Shown: positions 7,579 through 15,778 of the stretch, piece after piece
How the letters are laid out: every line of letters begins with the position of its first letter
How positions within the stretch are numbered: the first letter of the stretch is position 1
Assembly: GCA_026647565.1 (NCBI GenBank)
Contig: JAPKGU010000003.1
Location: forward strand, 1-59,489
DNA from: Phycisphaerales bacterium
GTDB taxonomy: Bacteria; Planctomycetota; Phycisphaerae; Phycisphaerales; UBA1924
Direction of reading: 5' to 3'
DNA length: 59,489 nt
Notes under the pieces: generated by a model
Databases searched by the model: none
What the model was told of the DNA's origin: nothing
What the model saw: the letters and a program-made list of their open reading frames with translations, nothing else
Translations under genes and position numbers: made by a program

Positions 7579-9612
7579 ATGTGGTGCGCACGCAACAGGA
7601 TGGGGAGCGGGGGGATCACCGGGCCGAAGCGGCGCGATTGGCAAGAGCGAGATCCTCTCGCGAGTTCTCGGACGCTGGGGAGCATCCTGGCGCTCGTTGT
7701 GGGCGCAGGCGCAGCAGCGGCTCAGGGGCCGGGGGCCGGCGCGTCCGACGCGGTTCCTCCCCCACCACGCTCGACTCAGCCGGAGACTTCACCGTCAGGA
7801 GCGGTGGTTTCGGGGCCGGAACGAGTCCCGACACCCGAGGAGGGGATGAGGGCCTTCAACACGGCGTTGGGCTGGATGAACGCGGCGTCTGTGCCCGAGA
7901 ACGCTTCGGTGGAAGGGGAGTCGATTCTGGTCGGGGGTGTGTCGGTGACGATCCGGCACGCGGGACGGGTGGTTGGGCGCGGCACGTCGTTCGAGCGCGC
8001 GTGCGAGCGGGCGCTGGCGGAAGCGATGCGCGAGGCGTTGAGGGACGCAGCGGCGCGGATTCCACTGGCGGCCGACGATGACATGCGGGCGGCCCAGTTG
8101 CGTGACGCGGCGCTTACGCTCGAGCTGGCGGGTCCGCTGACGCCGATCGCGCCGGACGCGATCGCGGACGTCGGGACGACTCTCTCGCCCGGAATCGACG
8201 GCGTGGCGGCACGGCTGGGTCAGGTGACCGAGGCGGTCTTTCCGGAGCAGATGCTGCTCGCGGGGATGGATGCGCGCGGGGCACTGGGCACGCTCGCGGG
8301 CGTGATCTCCGGATCGCCGGCGGACGGCCTGCGCGACCCTGGTCGGGTGCGGCGCGAGCTGGGCGTCTCGTTTCTTTCGTTCCGCACGGCCCACATCGCA
8401 CAGGCGCGTCCCGGCGGATCGCCGATCACGCTCTATCGCGGATCGCGGGTTCCGACGACAGGGAGCATGGACTTTGCGGAACTTCGGCGCATGGCGGACG
8501 GCATCGCGGCGCACCTGGTCACGCGGGGCGCGAGCCGCGAGCGGAGCGACACTCGCAGATTGGGCACGCCCGGCACGTATCTGCCCGTGGGCGATCGCTT
8601 CGAGACCGAGAGCGCCCCCGCGAGCGAGCAGGCTCTGGTGGCGATTGCGCTCTGGGCGCACGCGCAGACGCCGGGGACTCCGGTTGGGGCGGCGGCGATG
8701 AGCCGCGCGGCAGCGGAGCAGATCGTTTCGGATCTCATTGTTGTTGAGCCGGGGGAGATGTCGGCGGAGACATCTCCGGCGAGCGCCGCGGTGGTCTCGG
8801 TAGCGATCCGGAGGATCGCGGGGAGCGAGCCGGATTCGAGCAAGTCGCGGGAGTTGCTGGCGCGATGTGATGGTGCGGTCGATGCATGGGCGACGGCGTT
8901 CTTGACGCGGTCGCATGGCAGCGCTCCCGAGAGCCGGGAGATCGGGGGCGAGGCGGGCCTTGTGGCGTGGGCGCTTTCGGAGCGTGTGGCGCACCTGCGG
9001 GGTGAGCAGGAACGGGAGACGGAGCGGGCGCGGGCGAGCCGGCTCGTTCGGGACGTGTATCTCGCGGTGCCTGGTGCGCGGCTCGCGGCTCAGATGCCGT
9101 GGCTGGCGTGGGCGGACGCGGCGCTCACGCCATCGGACGGGCAGGTCCCGTCGGCGTCGGCGCTGGCCCAGCTGCGCGAGACGGCGTGGGCGTTCCAGCT
9201 GAAGCCGGCGGATGTCGGCCTGGACGGCTCCGATCTTGTGGGCGGGATCGTGCTGTCGAGCGGTGGCGCGGCGCTCCCGACGTGGCAGTCGCTGCGGGTC
9301 GTGACGCTGGCGGCGTGGATGCTGGGTGACGCGCGGCTGACAAGCCCGTCGGAGGTCGTGCCGGAAGTGTCTCGCCTGCTTGGCGCCATGGAGTTCCTGC
9401 GCCGGCTGGCGGCGGACGAGTCGACCTGCCACATGTATCCGTCGCCCTCTCGTGCGATGTGGGGGGTGCGGGTCGCGACGTGGGATCAGCGCATGACGCC
9501 GGAGGCCTCGGCGATGGGGCTGATCGCGGTCAGCGAGGTCCTGTCGAGCGTGGCGCGGATCGCGGATCGCTCGCCGAGCTCGAGCACGGCGAACGGGGGC
9601 GAGAATCGCTGA
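7579..9612 (+). CDS. Large exported protein of unknown function
   Basis: I do not recognise this 677-residue protein. The N-terminus has basic residues, then a hydrophobic segment 'SILALVVGAGAAAAQG', which looks like a signal peptide with an Ala-x-Ala cleavage site, then a Pro/Ser-rich linker to about residue 85. The remainder is Ala-rich, helical and without cysteine motifs; 'FERACERALAEAMREALRDAA' is a clear amphipathic helix. The frame extends upstream through rpsA out of frame, but sequence before 7579 has no protein-like character, so ATG 7579 (or 7600) is chosen. It ends 130 bp before gyrA, which has its own promoter-like site. Confidence 0.65.
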   Translation: MWCARNRMGSGGITGPKRRDWQERDPLASSRTLGSILALVVGAGAAAAQGPGAGASDAVPPPPRSTQPETSPSGAVVSGPERVPTPEEGMRAFNTALGWMNAASVPENASVEGESILVGGVSVTIRHAGRVVGRGTSFERACERALAEAMREALRDAAARIPLAADDDMRAAQLRDAALTLELAGPLTPIAPDAIADVGTTLSPGIDGVAARLGQVTEAVFPEQMLLAGMDARGALGTLAGVISGSPADGLRDPGRVRRELGVSFLSFRTAHIAQARPGGSPITLYRGSRVPTTGSMDFAELRRMADGIAAHLVTRGASRERSDTRRLGTPGTYLPVGDRFETESAPASEQALVAIALWAHAQTPGTPVGAAAMSRAAAEQIVSDLIVVEPGEMSAETSPASAAVVSVAIRRIAGSEPDSSKSRELLARCDGAVDAWATAFLTRSHGSAPESREIGGEAGLVAWALSERVAHLRGEQERETERARASRLVRDVYLAVPGARLAAQMPWLAWADAALTPSDGQVPSASALAQLRETAWAFQLKPADVGLDGSDLVGGIVLSSGGAALPTWQSLRVVTLAAWMLGDARLTSPSEVVPEVSRLLGAMEFLRRLAADESTCHMYPSPSRAMWGVRVATWDQRMTPEASAMGLIAVSEVLSSVARIADRSPSSSTANGGENR

Positions 9613-9697
9613 GAATCGCCGCATTTTTGCGGGAGCGGCCGCTCGATTTCGGGGCACGCTTCGGGGCGGTTTGCGTGCCCGGACCTGGGTGTGAACC

Positions 9698-9703
9698 TAC
9701 TAT
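9698..9703 (+). promoter_or_regulatory. -10-like TACTAT upstream of gyrA
   Basis: TACTAT lies 39 nt before ATG 9743 in the 130-bp intergenic region, giving a short leader that contains the GGAG Shine-Dalgarno at 9730-9733. No good -35 is evident. Confidence 0.4.
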
Positions 9704-9742
9704 TGCGGACTGCGCCAAGAGCGCGATCTGGAGCCCGTGCGC

Positions 9743-12553
9743 ATGGTGGATCAGGACATGGATGGACTCGGCGAGGATGGCGCCATGGAGGCCGGTGACG
9801 GCTCTGGGCGTGGCTCTGGGGCCGGCTCTGGGGCCGGCTCTGGGGGCGGCTCTGGGGGCGGCTCGTCCGTGGCCCCGGGCACGGGTGCCGCGACGGCGTC
9901 CGGCGAGGGGGGTCGCGTCGTCGACACGGACATCGCGCGGGAGCTGAAGGACTCGTACCTGACCTACGCGATGAGCACGATCATGGATCGTGCGCTCCCG
10001 GACGTGCGAGACGGGCTGAAGCCCAGCCAGCGGCGGATCCTGGTCGCGATGAACGATCTGAAGCTGCGTCCCAACCGCAAGCACCTCAAGTGCGCGAAGA
10101 TCGCCGGCAACACGTCGGGCGACTACCACCCGCACGGTGAGAGCGTGATCTATCCGACGCTCGTGGGCATGGCGCAGAAGTGGAAGATGCGGACGCCGCT
10201 GATCGACCCGCAAGGGAACTTCGGCTCGATCGAGGGCGACCCGCCTGCGGCGATGCGGTACACCGAGGCGCGGATGACGCACGCGGCGGTGGACATGCTC
10301 GCGGATCTGGAGTTCGACACCGTTGACGTGCAGCCGAACTACGACGACCGTCTGACGGAGCCCACGGTGCTTCCGGGGAAGTTCCCGAACCTGCTTGTGA
10401 ACGGGGGCCTGGGCATCGCGGTGGGCATGGCGACCTCGTTGCCCCCCCACAACCCGACGGAGGTTCTGGACGCGATCGTGCGCGTGATCGACAACCCCGG
10501 AATCTCTCTCGGCGAGCTGATGACGGACGAGGTCGGTGCTGACGGCGCGGTCGGGCGACTCGGGATCAAGGGCCCGGACTTCCCCACCGGCGGCGTGATC
10601 ATGGGACGTGCGGGGATCGTGGAGGCGTATTCGTCCGGGCGCGGACGTGTGACGGTGCGGGGCGAGTGCCACGTTGAGCAGACCAAGAGCGGGCGCGACC
10701 AGATCGTGATCGATCGGATCCCCTATGGCCTCGGTCAGAACGGGCTGGTGGAGAAGATCGTCGAGGGTGTGAAGGAGGAGCGGCTCGAGAACATCTCGGA
10801 CGTGCGGAACGAGTCGGGACGCGAGGCGCAGACGCGGATCGTGATCGAGCTGAAGAAGGGCGCGGACCCCGCGGTGGTCGAGCGTCAGCTGTACGAGCAC
10901 ACGCCCCTGCGCCAGACGTTCAGCATCATCAACATCGCGCTGGTGAACAGGCGGCCTCGGACGCTCGGCCTTCGGGAACTGATCGACTGCTACATCCAGC
11001 ACAGGGTCGAGGTGATCCGGCGACGGACGAGCCACCTGCTCCGCGAGGCCAAGAAGCGGGCCCACCTGCTCGAGGGCCTGATCTACGCGGTGTGCGACAT
11101 CGACGAGGTGATCCGGATCATCCGTTCCAGCTCGACACGCGAGGAGGCGATCCAGCGGCTGATGGACCGGCGATTCCGGATATCGCCCTCGCACCCCTAT
11201 GCCCCGAAGCTCCCGGCACGCCTGATGCGTCAGGTCGAGGAGGCGGAGAAGCGGGGCGGCGTGGCGCTGACCCGGGTGCAGGCCGAGCGGATCGGTGAGA
11301 TGCGCCTGATCCAGCTCACCGGACTCGAGATCGAGAAACTGGCCGAGGAGTACCGGAAGGTCGTCGAGGAGATCGAGCGGTACGAGCGGATCCTGGGGGA
11401 TCACGCGATCGTGCTGTCGATGATCAAGGACGACTGCGCGGAGATGCGGGCGCGATACGCCTCGGCGCGGCTCACGAGCATCGAGGACGCCGAGGAGGAC
11501 GTGGACATCGGAGCCCTGATCCAGGAGCACGACGTCGCCGTCACGATCTCTCACGCGGGATACGCCAAGCGTGTGCCGCTGGACACGTACCGGACGCAGA
11601 ACCGCGGCGGGAAGGGGATCATCGCGTCGGACGCGAAGGACGACGACTTCATCGAGCATCTGTTCGTTGCGTCGACGCACGACGACCTGCTCTGCTTCAC
11701 GAACACGGGGCGCGTGTTCAAGAAGCGCGTGTTCGAGCTGCCGGAGATGAACCGGACGGCCAAGGGTCGCTCGCTGGTGAACCTGCTGGAGCTGCGCGAG
11801 GGGGAGCGTTGCCGCGCGTTCCTGACGGTGCGGAACTTCGAGTCTTCGAGCCAGTTCCTGACGTTCGTTTCGGAGGGCGGGATCGTCAAGAGGACGGCGC
11901 TGAAGGAGTACCGGAACGTCAATCGTGGCGGGATCATCGCGGTGGGGCTGAAGGAGGAGGACGCGCTGCTTGCCGTGACGCTGACGGACGGCAACGACGA
12001 CATCCTGCTGGCAACGGCGGGCGGCATGGCGATTCGATTCAACGAGCAGGACGCCCGCTTGATGGGCCGCGCCGCGGCGGGCGTGAAGGGAATCGAACTC
12101 GAAGAAGGCGATCGCGTGATCGGCGTGGTGCCGATCCCGATGGTTGCGGACGCCGACGGGGGGACGACCACGCGTGATCCGTCGCTGACGCTGCTGACTG
12201 TGACGAAGAAAGGCTACGGCAAGCGCACGGCGGTCGATGAGTATCGCGTTGCGCCCGAGAGCGGCCGGATGTACTCCCAGACCCGGGGTGGCAAGGGGCG
12301 GGCGGACATCAAGACTTCGGAAAGAAACGGCATGTCGGTGGCGGCCATCGGCGTGCGGGACTCGGACGGGATCGTCGTGGTGACGAAGGGCGGGCAGTTG
12401 GTGCGACTGCCGGCGGGATCGATCTCGACGATCGGACGCGGGACCCAGGGCGTTCGGGTCGTCTCGCTGCACGAGGGGGACGAGGCGATTGCGGTGGCGA
12501 AGGTGGAGGAACCGGCCGGGGGCGACGGGGTGGGCGGCTCCGAAGGTGTCTGA
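9743..12553 (+). CDS. gyrA: DNA gyrase subunit A
   Basis: Predicted 936-residue A subunit of type IIA topoisomerase, which breaks and rejoins DNA during negative supercoiling with GyrB. 'RALPDVRDGLKPSQRRIL' and the catalytic tyrosine in 'AAMRYTEARM' (Tyr173) mark the breakage-reunion domain. Six-bladed C-terminal pinwheel repeats follow, with GyrA-box-like 'QNRGGKG' near 619 and 'QTRGGKG' near 846; the first supports gyrase over topoisomerase IV. The N-terminus has an extra tail of about 60 residues, Gly/Ser-rich and coded by a tandem repeat. ATG 9743 is preferred to GTG 9737 because GGAG (9730-9733) is 9 nt from it and only 3 nt from the GTG. No gyrB is nearby. Confidence 0.95.
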   Translation: MVDQDMDGLGEDGAMEAGDGSGRGSGAGSGAGSGGGSGGGSSVAPGTGAATASGEGGRVVDTDIARELKDSYLTYAMSTIMDRALPDVRDGLKPSQRRILVAMNDLKLRPNRKHLKCAKIAGNTSGDYHPHGESVIYPTLVGMAQKWKMRTPLIDPQGNFGSIEGDPPAAMRYTEARMTHAAVDMLADLEFDTVDVQPNYDDRLTEPTVLPGKFPNLLVNGGLGIAVGMATSLPPHNPTEVLDAIVRVIDNPGISLGELMTDEVGADGAVGRLGIKGPDFPTGGVIMGRAGIVEAYSSGRGRVTVRGECHVEQTKSGRDQIVIDRIPYGLGQNGLVEKIVEGVKEERLENISDVRNESGREAQTRIVIELKKGADPAVVERQLYEHTPLRQTFSIINIALVNRRPRTLGLRELIDCYIQHRVEVIRRRTSHLLREAKKRAHLLEGLIYAVCDIDEVIRIIRSSSTREEAIQRLMDRRFRISPSHPYAPKLPARLMRQVEEAEKRGGVALTRVQAERIGEMRLIQLTGLEIEKLAEEYRKVVEEIERYERILGDHAIVLSMIKDDCAEMRARYASARLTSIEDAEEDVDIGALIQEHDVAVTISHAGYAKRVPLDTYRTQNRGGKGIIASDAKDDDFIEHLFVASTHDDLLCFTNTGRVFKKRVFELPEMNRTAKGRSLVNLLELREGERCRAFLTVRNFESSSQFLTFVSEGGIVKRTALKEYRNVNRGGIIAVGLKEEDALLAVTLTDGNDDILLATAGGMAIRFNEQDARLMGRAAAGVKGIELEEGDRVIGVVPIPMVADADGGTTTRDPSLTLLTVTKKGYGKRTAVDEYRVAPESGRMYSQTRGGKGRADIKTSERNGMSVAAIGVRDSDGIVVVTKGGQLVRLPAGSISTIGRGTQGVRVVSLHEGDEAIAVAKVEEPAGGDGVGGSEGV
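9800..9859 (+). repeat. Five 12-bp tandem repeats inside gyrA
   Basis: Five consecutive units of GGCTCTGGG followed by a variable CGT, GCC or GGC encode Gly-Ser-Gly-(Arg/Ala/Gly) in the N-terminal tail of GyrA. Units 2-3 are identical, as are 4-5, the usual trace of replication slippage. Copy-number change would keep the frame. Confidence 0.9.
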
Positions 12554-12615
12554 ACGGGTGCGGCGTTGGCTGCCGGAGCGACTTGGTGGCGGCTTGCGGC
12601 TCCCGGATGATCGGA

Positions 12616-12621
12616 TAGGAT
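12616..12621 (+). promoter_or_regulatory. -10-like TAGGAT box at the STAS gene start
   Basis: TAGGAT ends 7 nt before ATG 12629, and no Shine-Dalgarno is present. It overlaps a possible upstream ATG at 12620, which argues that translation begins at 12629 on a leaderless mRNA. Confidence 0.45.
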
Positions 12622-12628
12622 GGGCGAC

Positions 12629-12985
12629 ATGGCGATTGAGTGGTCGGACGACATTGTGCTCTCGGAGCTTTCCGAAGAGCCCGCGCTCTCGGAGGAGTTG
12701 AACGCGATCGCGGACCGCATCGCGGCAACGGACGCCGATCGGGTGCCCCATGTCGTGCTCAATCTGGGTCGGGTCTCTTACCTGAACTCATCGAACCTCG
12801 CGCAGCTGCTGCGGATCCGGAAGCTGATCGCGGCGGCGGGCCGGACCCTGAAGTTGTGCGCAGTGACGGACGAGGTCTGGTCGGTGATGACGGTGACCGG
12901 ACTGGACAAGGTGTTCCGGTTCGCACCCGATCCGATGACGGCGCTCGCGGGAATCCAGCTGGAAGACGAGGCGCGGGGCGAGTGA
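12629..12985 (+). CDS. STAS-domain protein (anti-sigma factor antagonist-like)
   Basis: A 118-residue single STAS domain protein. Members bind anti-sigma kinases or act as switch subunits, controlled by Ser phosphorylation. The conserved core reads 'HVVLNLGRVSYLNSSNLAQLLRIRKLI', in which the NSSN element matches the DSSG segment carrying the phosphorylatable Ser in SpoIIAA-like proteins, although the usual Asp is Asn. 'VWSVMTVTGLDKVF' matches the C-terminal helix with the typical 'L..TGL.K.F' pattern. No cognate anti-sigma kinase or sigma factor is adjacent. The start at 12629 rests on the TAGGAT box; ATG 12620 is the alternative. Confidence 0.8.
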   Translation: MAIEWSDDIVLSELSEEPALSEELNAIADRIAATDADRVPHVVLNLGRVSYLNSSNLAQLLRIRKLIAAAGRTLKLCAVTDEVWSVMTVTGLDKVFRFAPDPMTALAGIQLEDEARGE

Positions 12986-12990
12986 TCGGC

Positions 12991-12996
12991 TATGCT
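12991..12996 (+). promoter_or_regulatory. -10-like TATGCT box at the lipoprotein start
   Basis: TATGCT ends 6 nt before ATG 13003, with no Shine-Dalgarno between. It fits the leaderless pattern of the window. Confidence 0.45.
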
Positions 12997-13002
12997 GGGC
13001 GC

Positions 13003-13500
13003 ATGAGCCGGACACATGTGAGAATGTCATTGATCGCGATGGTGGGCGTGGCGCCGCTCGGGGGCTGCGTGTTCGACAACATCCGCGACATTCGCGACGA
13101 CCTTCAGACCACAAATCAACGACTCGACCGCACCGAGCAGTTGCTTGTTCAGGTCGGCGAGGTGAATCCGAAACTGGTCGAGTTGCAGGGTCAGCTGGAC
13201 GACACGCGTGCGCGTCTTGAAACGATCAAGTCGATCGATCAGTCGCTCGTCGAGATGAACGCGACGCTGAAGTCGGTGGACAAGTCGCTGGCGTCGCTGG
13301 ACACTCATCTCGCGTCGCTCCGAAAGACACTCGAGAACATCGATTCGACGATCCCGTTCCTCAAGTTCGCGGACGAGGAGGAGGAGCCGGGTCCGGACGA
13401 GCAGGTCGCAGCGCCCGGAAGCGAGGGGGCCGCCGGCTCACCGGCGAGTGAGGGGGAACCGGAGCGCCCGCCGGCGCCGAAGGAGACACCGAAGCCGTGA
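13003..13500 (+). CDS. Coiled-coil lipoprotein of unknown function
   Basis: A 165-residue predicted lipoprotein. The signal peptide ends in the lipobox 'LGGC' (Cys22), so the mature N-terminus should be lipid-anchored. Residues about 25-115 form a long heptad-rich coiled coil ('DDLQTTNQRLDRTEQLL...LVELQGQLDDTRARLETIKSI'), and the remainder is an acidic and Pro/Glu-rich tail. No enzyme motif is visible, so a structural or tethering role in the envelope is plausible. Start ATG 13003 is set by the adjacent TATGCT box. It is followed at 10 bp by another small gene on the same strand. Confidence 0.65.
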   Translation: MSRTHVRMSLIAMVGVAPLGGCVFDNIRDIRDDLQTTNQRLDRTEQLLVQVGEVNPKLVELQGQLDDTRARLETIKSIDQSLVEMNATLKSVDKSLASLDTHLASLRKTLENIDSTIPFLKFADEEEEPGPDEQVAAPGSEGAAGSPASEGEPERPPAPKETPKP

Positions 13501-13510
13501 GGAGGAATGA

Positions 13511-14137
13511 ATGACGCCGCCGTTTACGCTTGGGGATCACACGTTCGACGATTCCGGGAAGGCCGCGCCGCTGTCCAGGACGCGGAAGAAGAACAAGCGG
13601 CCGATCGCGGGGGCACAGCCCCCGCCGTTCCTTGCGGGTTTCATCAGGGAGCCGGCCACTTCCGAGGCGTCGAAGGTTCTCGTGCAGGGCACGTTCTGCG
13701 GCCACGGCGAGCCCACGTTCACGGTCTTTGACGTGGTCATCGGCGGCCACGAGCGGCTCGACGTGGTCACGTTCTTCGAGTCGGAGACGGACGAGGACAA
13801 GCCGGACGACGAGGACGGCGAGAGTGAGGGCGAGGATGCGGCCGCCGTGCTGGTGCGTCCGTGCGGTCAGACCGGGCCGTGGCTCGTGATCTACTCGCGC
13901 GAGTGGAAGAACGAGTACGGGGACCTCTGTCCGCCGGATGCCCCCGAGTGGCACACCTTCGACGCCGACGAGGAGCAGGACGTCGCGGAGACGGCCCAGC
14001 CCGCGCTGGTGTCGATCGGCTTTGAGTATCCGCCCGATGCGGATTCCATCAACGAGTTCTCGTGGATCGCAGTGGACGCCTGGCCGGACGGGAACGAGGG
14101 CGATCCCTATGTGCTGGTGAGCGACGAGACCATGTAG
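13511..14137 (+). CDS. Hypothetical acidic protein
   Basis: I do not recognise this 208-residue protein. It has no signal peptide or membrane segment. A basic patch 'RTRKKNKRP' (residues 24-32) precedes a predicted beta-rich body ('KVLVQGTFCGHGEPTFTVFDVVIGGHERLDVVTFFES'), interrupted by a highly acidic low-complexity insert of about 20 residues. Cysteines are few and do not form a metal motif. GGAGGA at 13501-13506 is 4 nt before ATG 13511 and would abut another ATG at 13507, which is in a shorter frame, so 13511 is chosen. It probably forms an operon with the upstream lipoprotein gene. Confidence 0.6.
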   Translation: MTPPFTLGDHTFDDSGKAAPLSRTRKKNKRPIAGAQPPPFLAGFIREPATSEASKVLVQGTFCGHGEPTFTVFDVVIGGHERLDVVTFFESETDEDKPDDEDGESEGEDAAAVLVRPCGQTGPWLVIYSREWKNEYGDLCPPDAPEWHTFDADEEQDVAETAQPALVSIGFEYPPDADSINEFSWIAVDAWPDGNEGDPYVLVSDETM

Positions 14138-14330
14138 GTACGGGACGCTGGAGTACCGCCTGGATGGGCCTGCGCATCGGCGCGGGTCCCATCACGCGTC
14201 GCGGTCTCATGGCCGCCCATGAATCGTGGCCGACCCCTTGGCGTGGGGCATGTTGTCTCTGCACGCGTGCTCGGACCGGACCGTTCGGTCGGAGACGCGG
14301 GCGACGCACACGCACAAAGGAGAGACACGG

Positions 14331-14999
14331 ATGCGCACCCTCATCGCCACGATCGTCGCAGTCGCAGGGGCCGGCTTCGCTTCGGCCGACCTCATCAACC
14401 CCGCGACGCTGCACAGCAGCCCCGACGGCCCGAACGCCGGGCTCCAGTCACTGATCAACGCATACGGGCTCACCACTCAAGTCGGCACGGCGGGCGAGAG
14501 TGTCGGCGACCAGACGGATGATGATCTGTTCTCGATGTGCCGCTACGCCGAGGTGATGCACTGGGAGATCACGTGGCAGCGTGCGGGCTACGGGCCGCAC
14601 CACAAGGTCGGCTACTTTGCTCCGGACAGCCCGTCGGACATCACCTGGGTCATCGGCGGCTCGTCCTCCGGCCTTCCCTCTGCGGCCGACATCGTCGTCG
14701 AGGGTGTGTTCGGCGTCGCCCTCTGGTCGGGCGACCATGGAAGCTCACCGAGCACGATCTATCGCAGCGTCACCTCACTCAACGGCGACGGCAAGGACCA
14801 CATGGCATCGTTCCTGGTGCGTGACGGCCAGGGCCTGGTCAGCCGGTGTGACCGCCTGCTTGCGTGGGAGGACCTGGCGGGCCTGGGCGACAAGGACTAC
14901 AACGACATCGGACTCATCGTTCGGGGCATGGTGCCGACGCCGGGGGCCCTCGCGATGCTCGGCGTTGCGGGGCTCACGGCCGGCCGCCGACGGCGCTGA
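14331..14999 (+). CDS. PEP-CTERM surface protein with DUF4114-like domain
   Basis: A 222-residue secreted protein with an N-terminal signal peptide ('LIATIVAVAGAGFASA') and a C-terminal exosortase sorting tail: 'VPTPG', a hydrophobic helix, and terminal 'GRRRR'. Just before the tail, 'LAWEDLAGLGDKDYNDIGLIV' matches the core motif of DUF4114 (E-D-L-x-G-G-D-x-D-Y-N-D), an often calcium-linked module of surface proteins. ATG 14331 has AAAGGAGAG about 6 nt upstream. The exosortase that could process it is in this window (28674-29609). Function is probably structural or adhesive, but that is inference. A strong hairpin follows the gene. Confidence 0.82.
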   Translation: MRTLIATIVAVAGAGFASADLINPATLHSSPDGPNAGLQSLINAYGLTTQVGTAGESVGDQTDDDLFSMCRYAEVMHWEITWQRAGYGPHHKVGYFAPDSPSDITWVIGGSSSGLPSAADIVVEGVFGVALWSGDHGSSPSTIYRSVTSLNGDGKDHMASFLVRDGQGLVSRCDRLLAWEDLAGLGDKDYNDIGLIVRGMVPTPGALAMLGVAGLTAGRRRR

Positions 15000-15036
15000 T
15001 CGAACGATCGACGTTCATGAAGAAGCCCTTCTGTGC

Positions 15037-15066
15037 GGCGGGCTCCGGCGACGGCCGGGGCCCGCC
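15037..15066. terminator. Long GC-rich hairpin between convergent genes
   Basis: GGCGGGC-T-CCGGC and GCCGG-G-GCCCGCC pair into a 13-bp stem (one T-G wobble) with a GACG tetraloop. It lies between the ends of the PEP-CTERM gene (+) and the HAD gene (-). There is no T-tract on either side, so termination may be inefficient or factor-assisted. Confidence 0.55.
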
Positions 15067-15095
15067 GTTGTGCGCGACGATCGCGCGATCCCGGA

Positions 15096-15746
15096 TCAGG
15101 CGCGCGTCAGCAGCGCGTGCACGTCCGCGATGCTGGCCCGCACATCGTGGGCCCCGACCAGCGCGTCCGCGGAGCAGGTGTGGCACACGGCGATGACCCG
15201 CATGCCGGCGTCGCGTGCGGACTGGACGCCGGTGGGCGTGTCCTCGATGGCCGTGCACGACTCGGGGGAGACACCGAGCTTGCGGGCGGCGAGAAGGTAA
15301 CCGTCGGGCGCGGGCTTGGCGCGTCTCACGTCGTCGGCCGTGACGACATGGGCGAAGGCGTCGAGCAGGCCAACGGCCCGCAGCATGGGCAGAACGACCG
15401 AGGCGCGCGAGCCGGAGCAGACGGCAACGGGCCCGAGCGCGGAGGCGGCCCGGACGGCGTCACTTGCGCCCCGCTGCACCGTGAATCGGCCCGCGTCGAT
15501 TCCCTCGGCCATCCTGGCCCGCTTGGAGGTGAGCAGATCCGAGGCGAGCGGCTCGGGGAGGTCGGCGTTGTTCCAGCGGGCGATGGAGGCGAAGGCGCGT
15601 TCGTCGCCCCGGCCGACGATGCCCTCGACGAACTGCTGGTGGGTGAAGGCCCATCCCAGGGGCGCGACGGCCTCTCGGATGGCCCACTCGTGGAGCGGCT
15701 CGGAGTCGACGAGAACGCCGTCGAAGTCGAAGATGGTCGCGCGCAT
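15096..15746 (-). CDS. HAD-superfamily hydrolase, beta-phosphoglucomutase-like
   Basis: Predicted 216-residue cytosolic HAD subfamily IA enzyme. Motif I is 'IFDFDGVLVDS' (nucleophile Asp7, acid/base Asp9), motif II the Ser in 'AVCSGSRAS', motif III the Lys in 'AKPAPDGYL', and motif IV 'AIEDTPTG'. The 'GVLVDSEPLHEWA' cap entry and length are typical of phosphatases and phosphoglucomutases acting on small sugar phosphates; the exact substrate is unknown. The start is placed at 15746 because the conserved protein begins there and a TATCGT box lies 8 nt upstream. Longer in-frame extension overlaps the divergent sulfotransferase-like gene and is not protein-like. Confidence 0.85.
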   Translation of the reverse strand: MRATIFDFDGVLVDSEPLHEWAIREAVAPLGWAFTHQQFVEGIVGRGDERAFASIARWNNADLPEPLASDLLTSKRARMAEGIDAGRFTVQRGASDAVRAASALGPVAVCSGSRASVVLPMLRAVGLLDAFAHVVTADDVRRAKPAPDGYLLAARKLGVSPESCTAIEDTPTGVQSARDAGMRVIAVCHTCSADALVGAHDVRASIADVHALLTRA

Positions 15747-15754
15747 CGGGGGCA

Positions 15755-15760
15755 ACGATA
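15755..15760 (-). promoter_or_regulatory. -10-like TATCGT box of the HAD gene
   Basis: On the minus strand TATCGT ends 8 nt before the ATG at 15746, with no Shine-Dalgarno. It is back to back with the TACACT box of the divergent gene. Confidence 0.4.
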
Positions 15761-15766
15761 CGCAAG

Positions 15767-15772
15767 TACACT
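15767..15772 (+). promoter_or_regulatory. -10-like TACACT box of the sulfotransferase-like gene
   Basis: TACACT ends 6 nt before ATG 15779, with no Shine-Dalgarno. The two divergent genes are separated by only 32 bp, which leaves no room for ordinary leaders on both sides and supports leaderless starts. Confidence 0.5.
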
Positions 15773-15778
15773 TGGCCC

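Noticed and set aside
9800-9859. Tandem repeats as a small CRISPR-like array
   Set aside because: Units are 12 bp, contiguous, without spacers, and in frame within gyrA.
12620-12628. ATG 12620 as start of the STAS gene
   Set aside because: It overlaps the TAGGAT -10-like box; ATG 12629 is correctly placed for a leaderless start.
9530-12751. Very long open frame on the minus strand opposite gyrA
   Set aside because: It is a shadow frame produced by GC-rich codon bias: Arg/His/Pro-rich, no domain, and gyrA on the other strand is certain. The same applies to long frames opposite 526-1896, 3515-5344, 34943-37108, 38522-39688 and 41687-43339.
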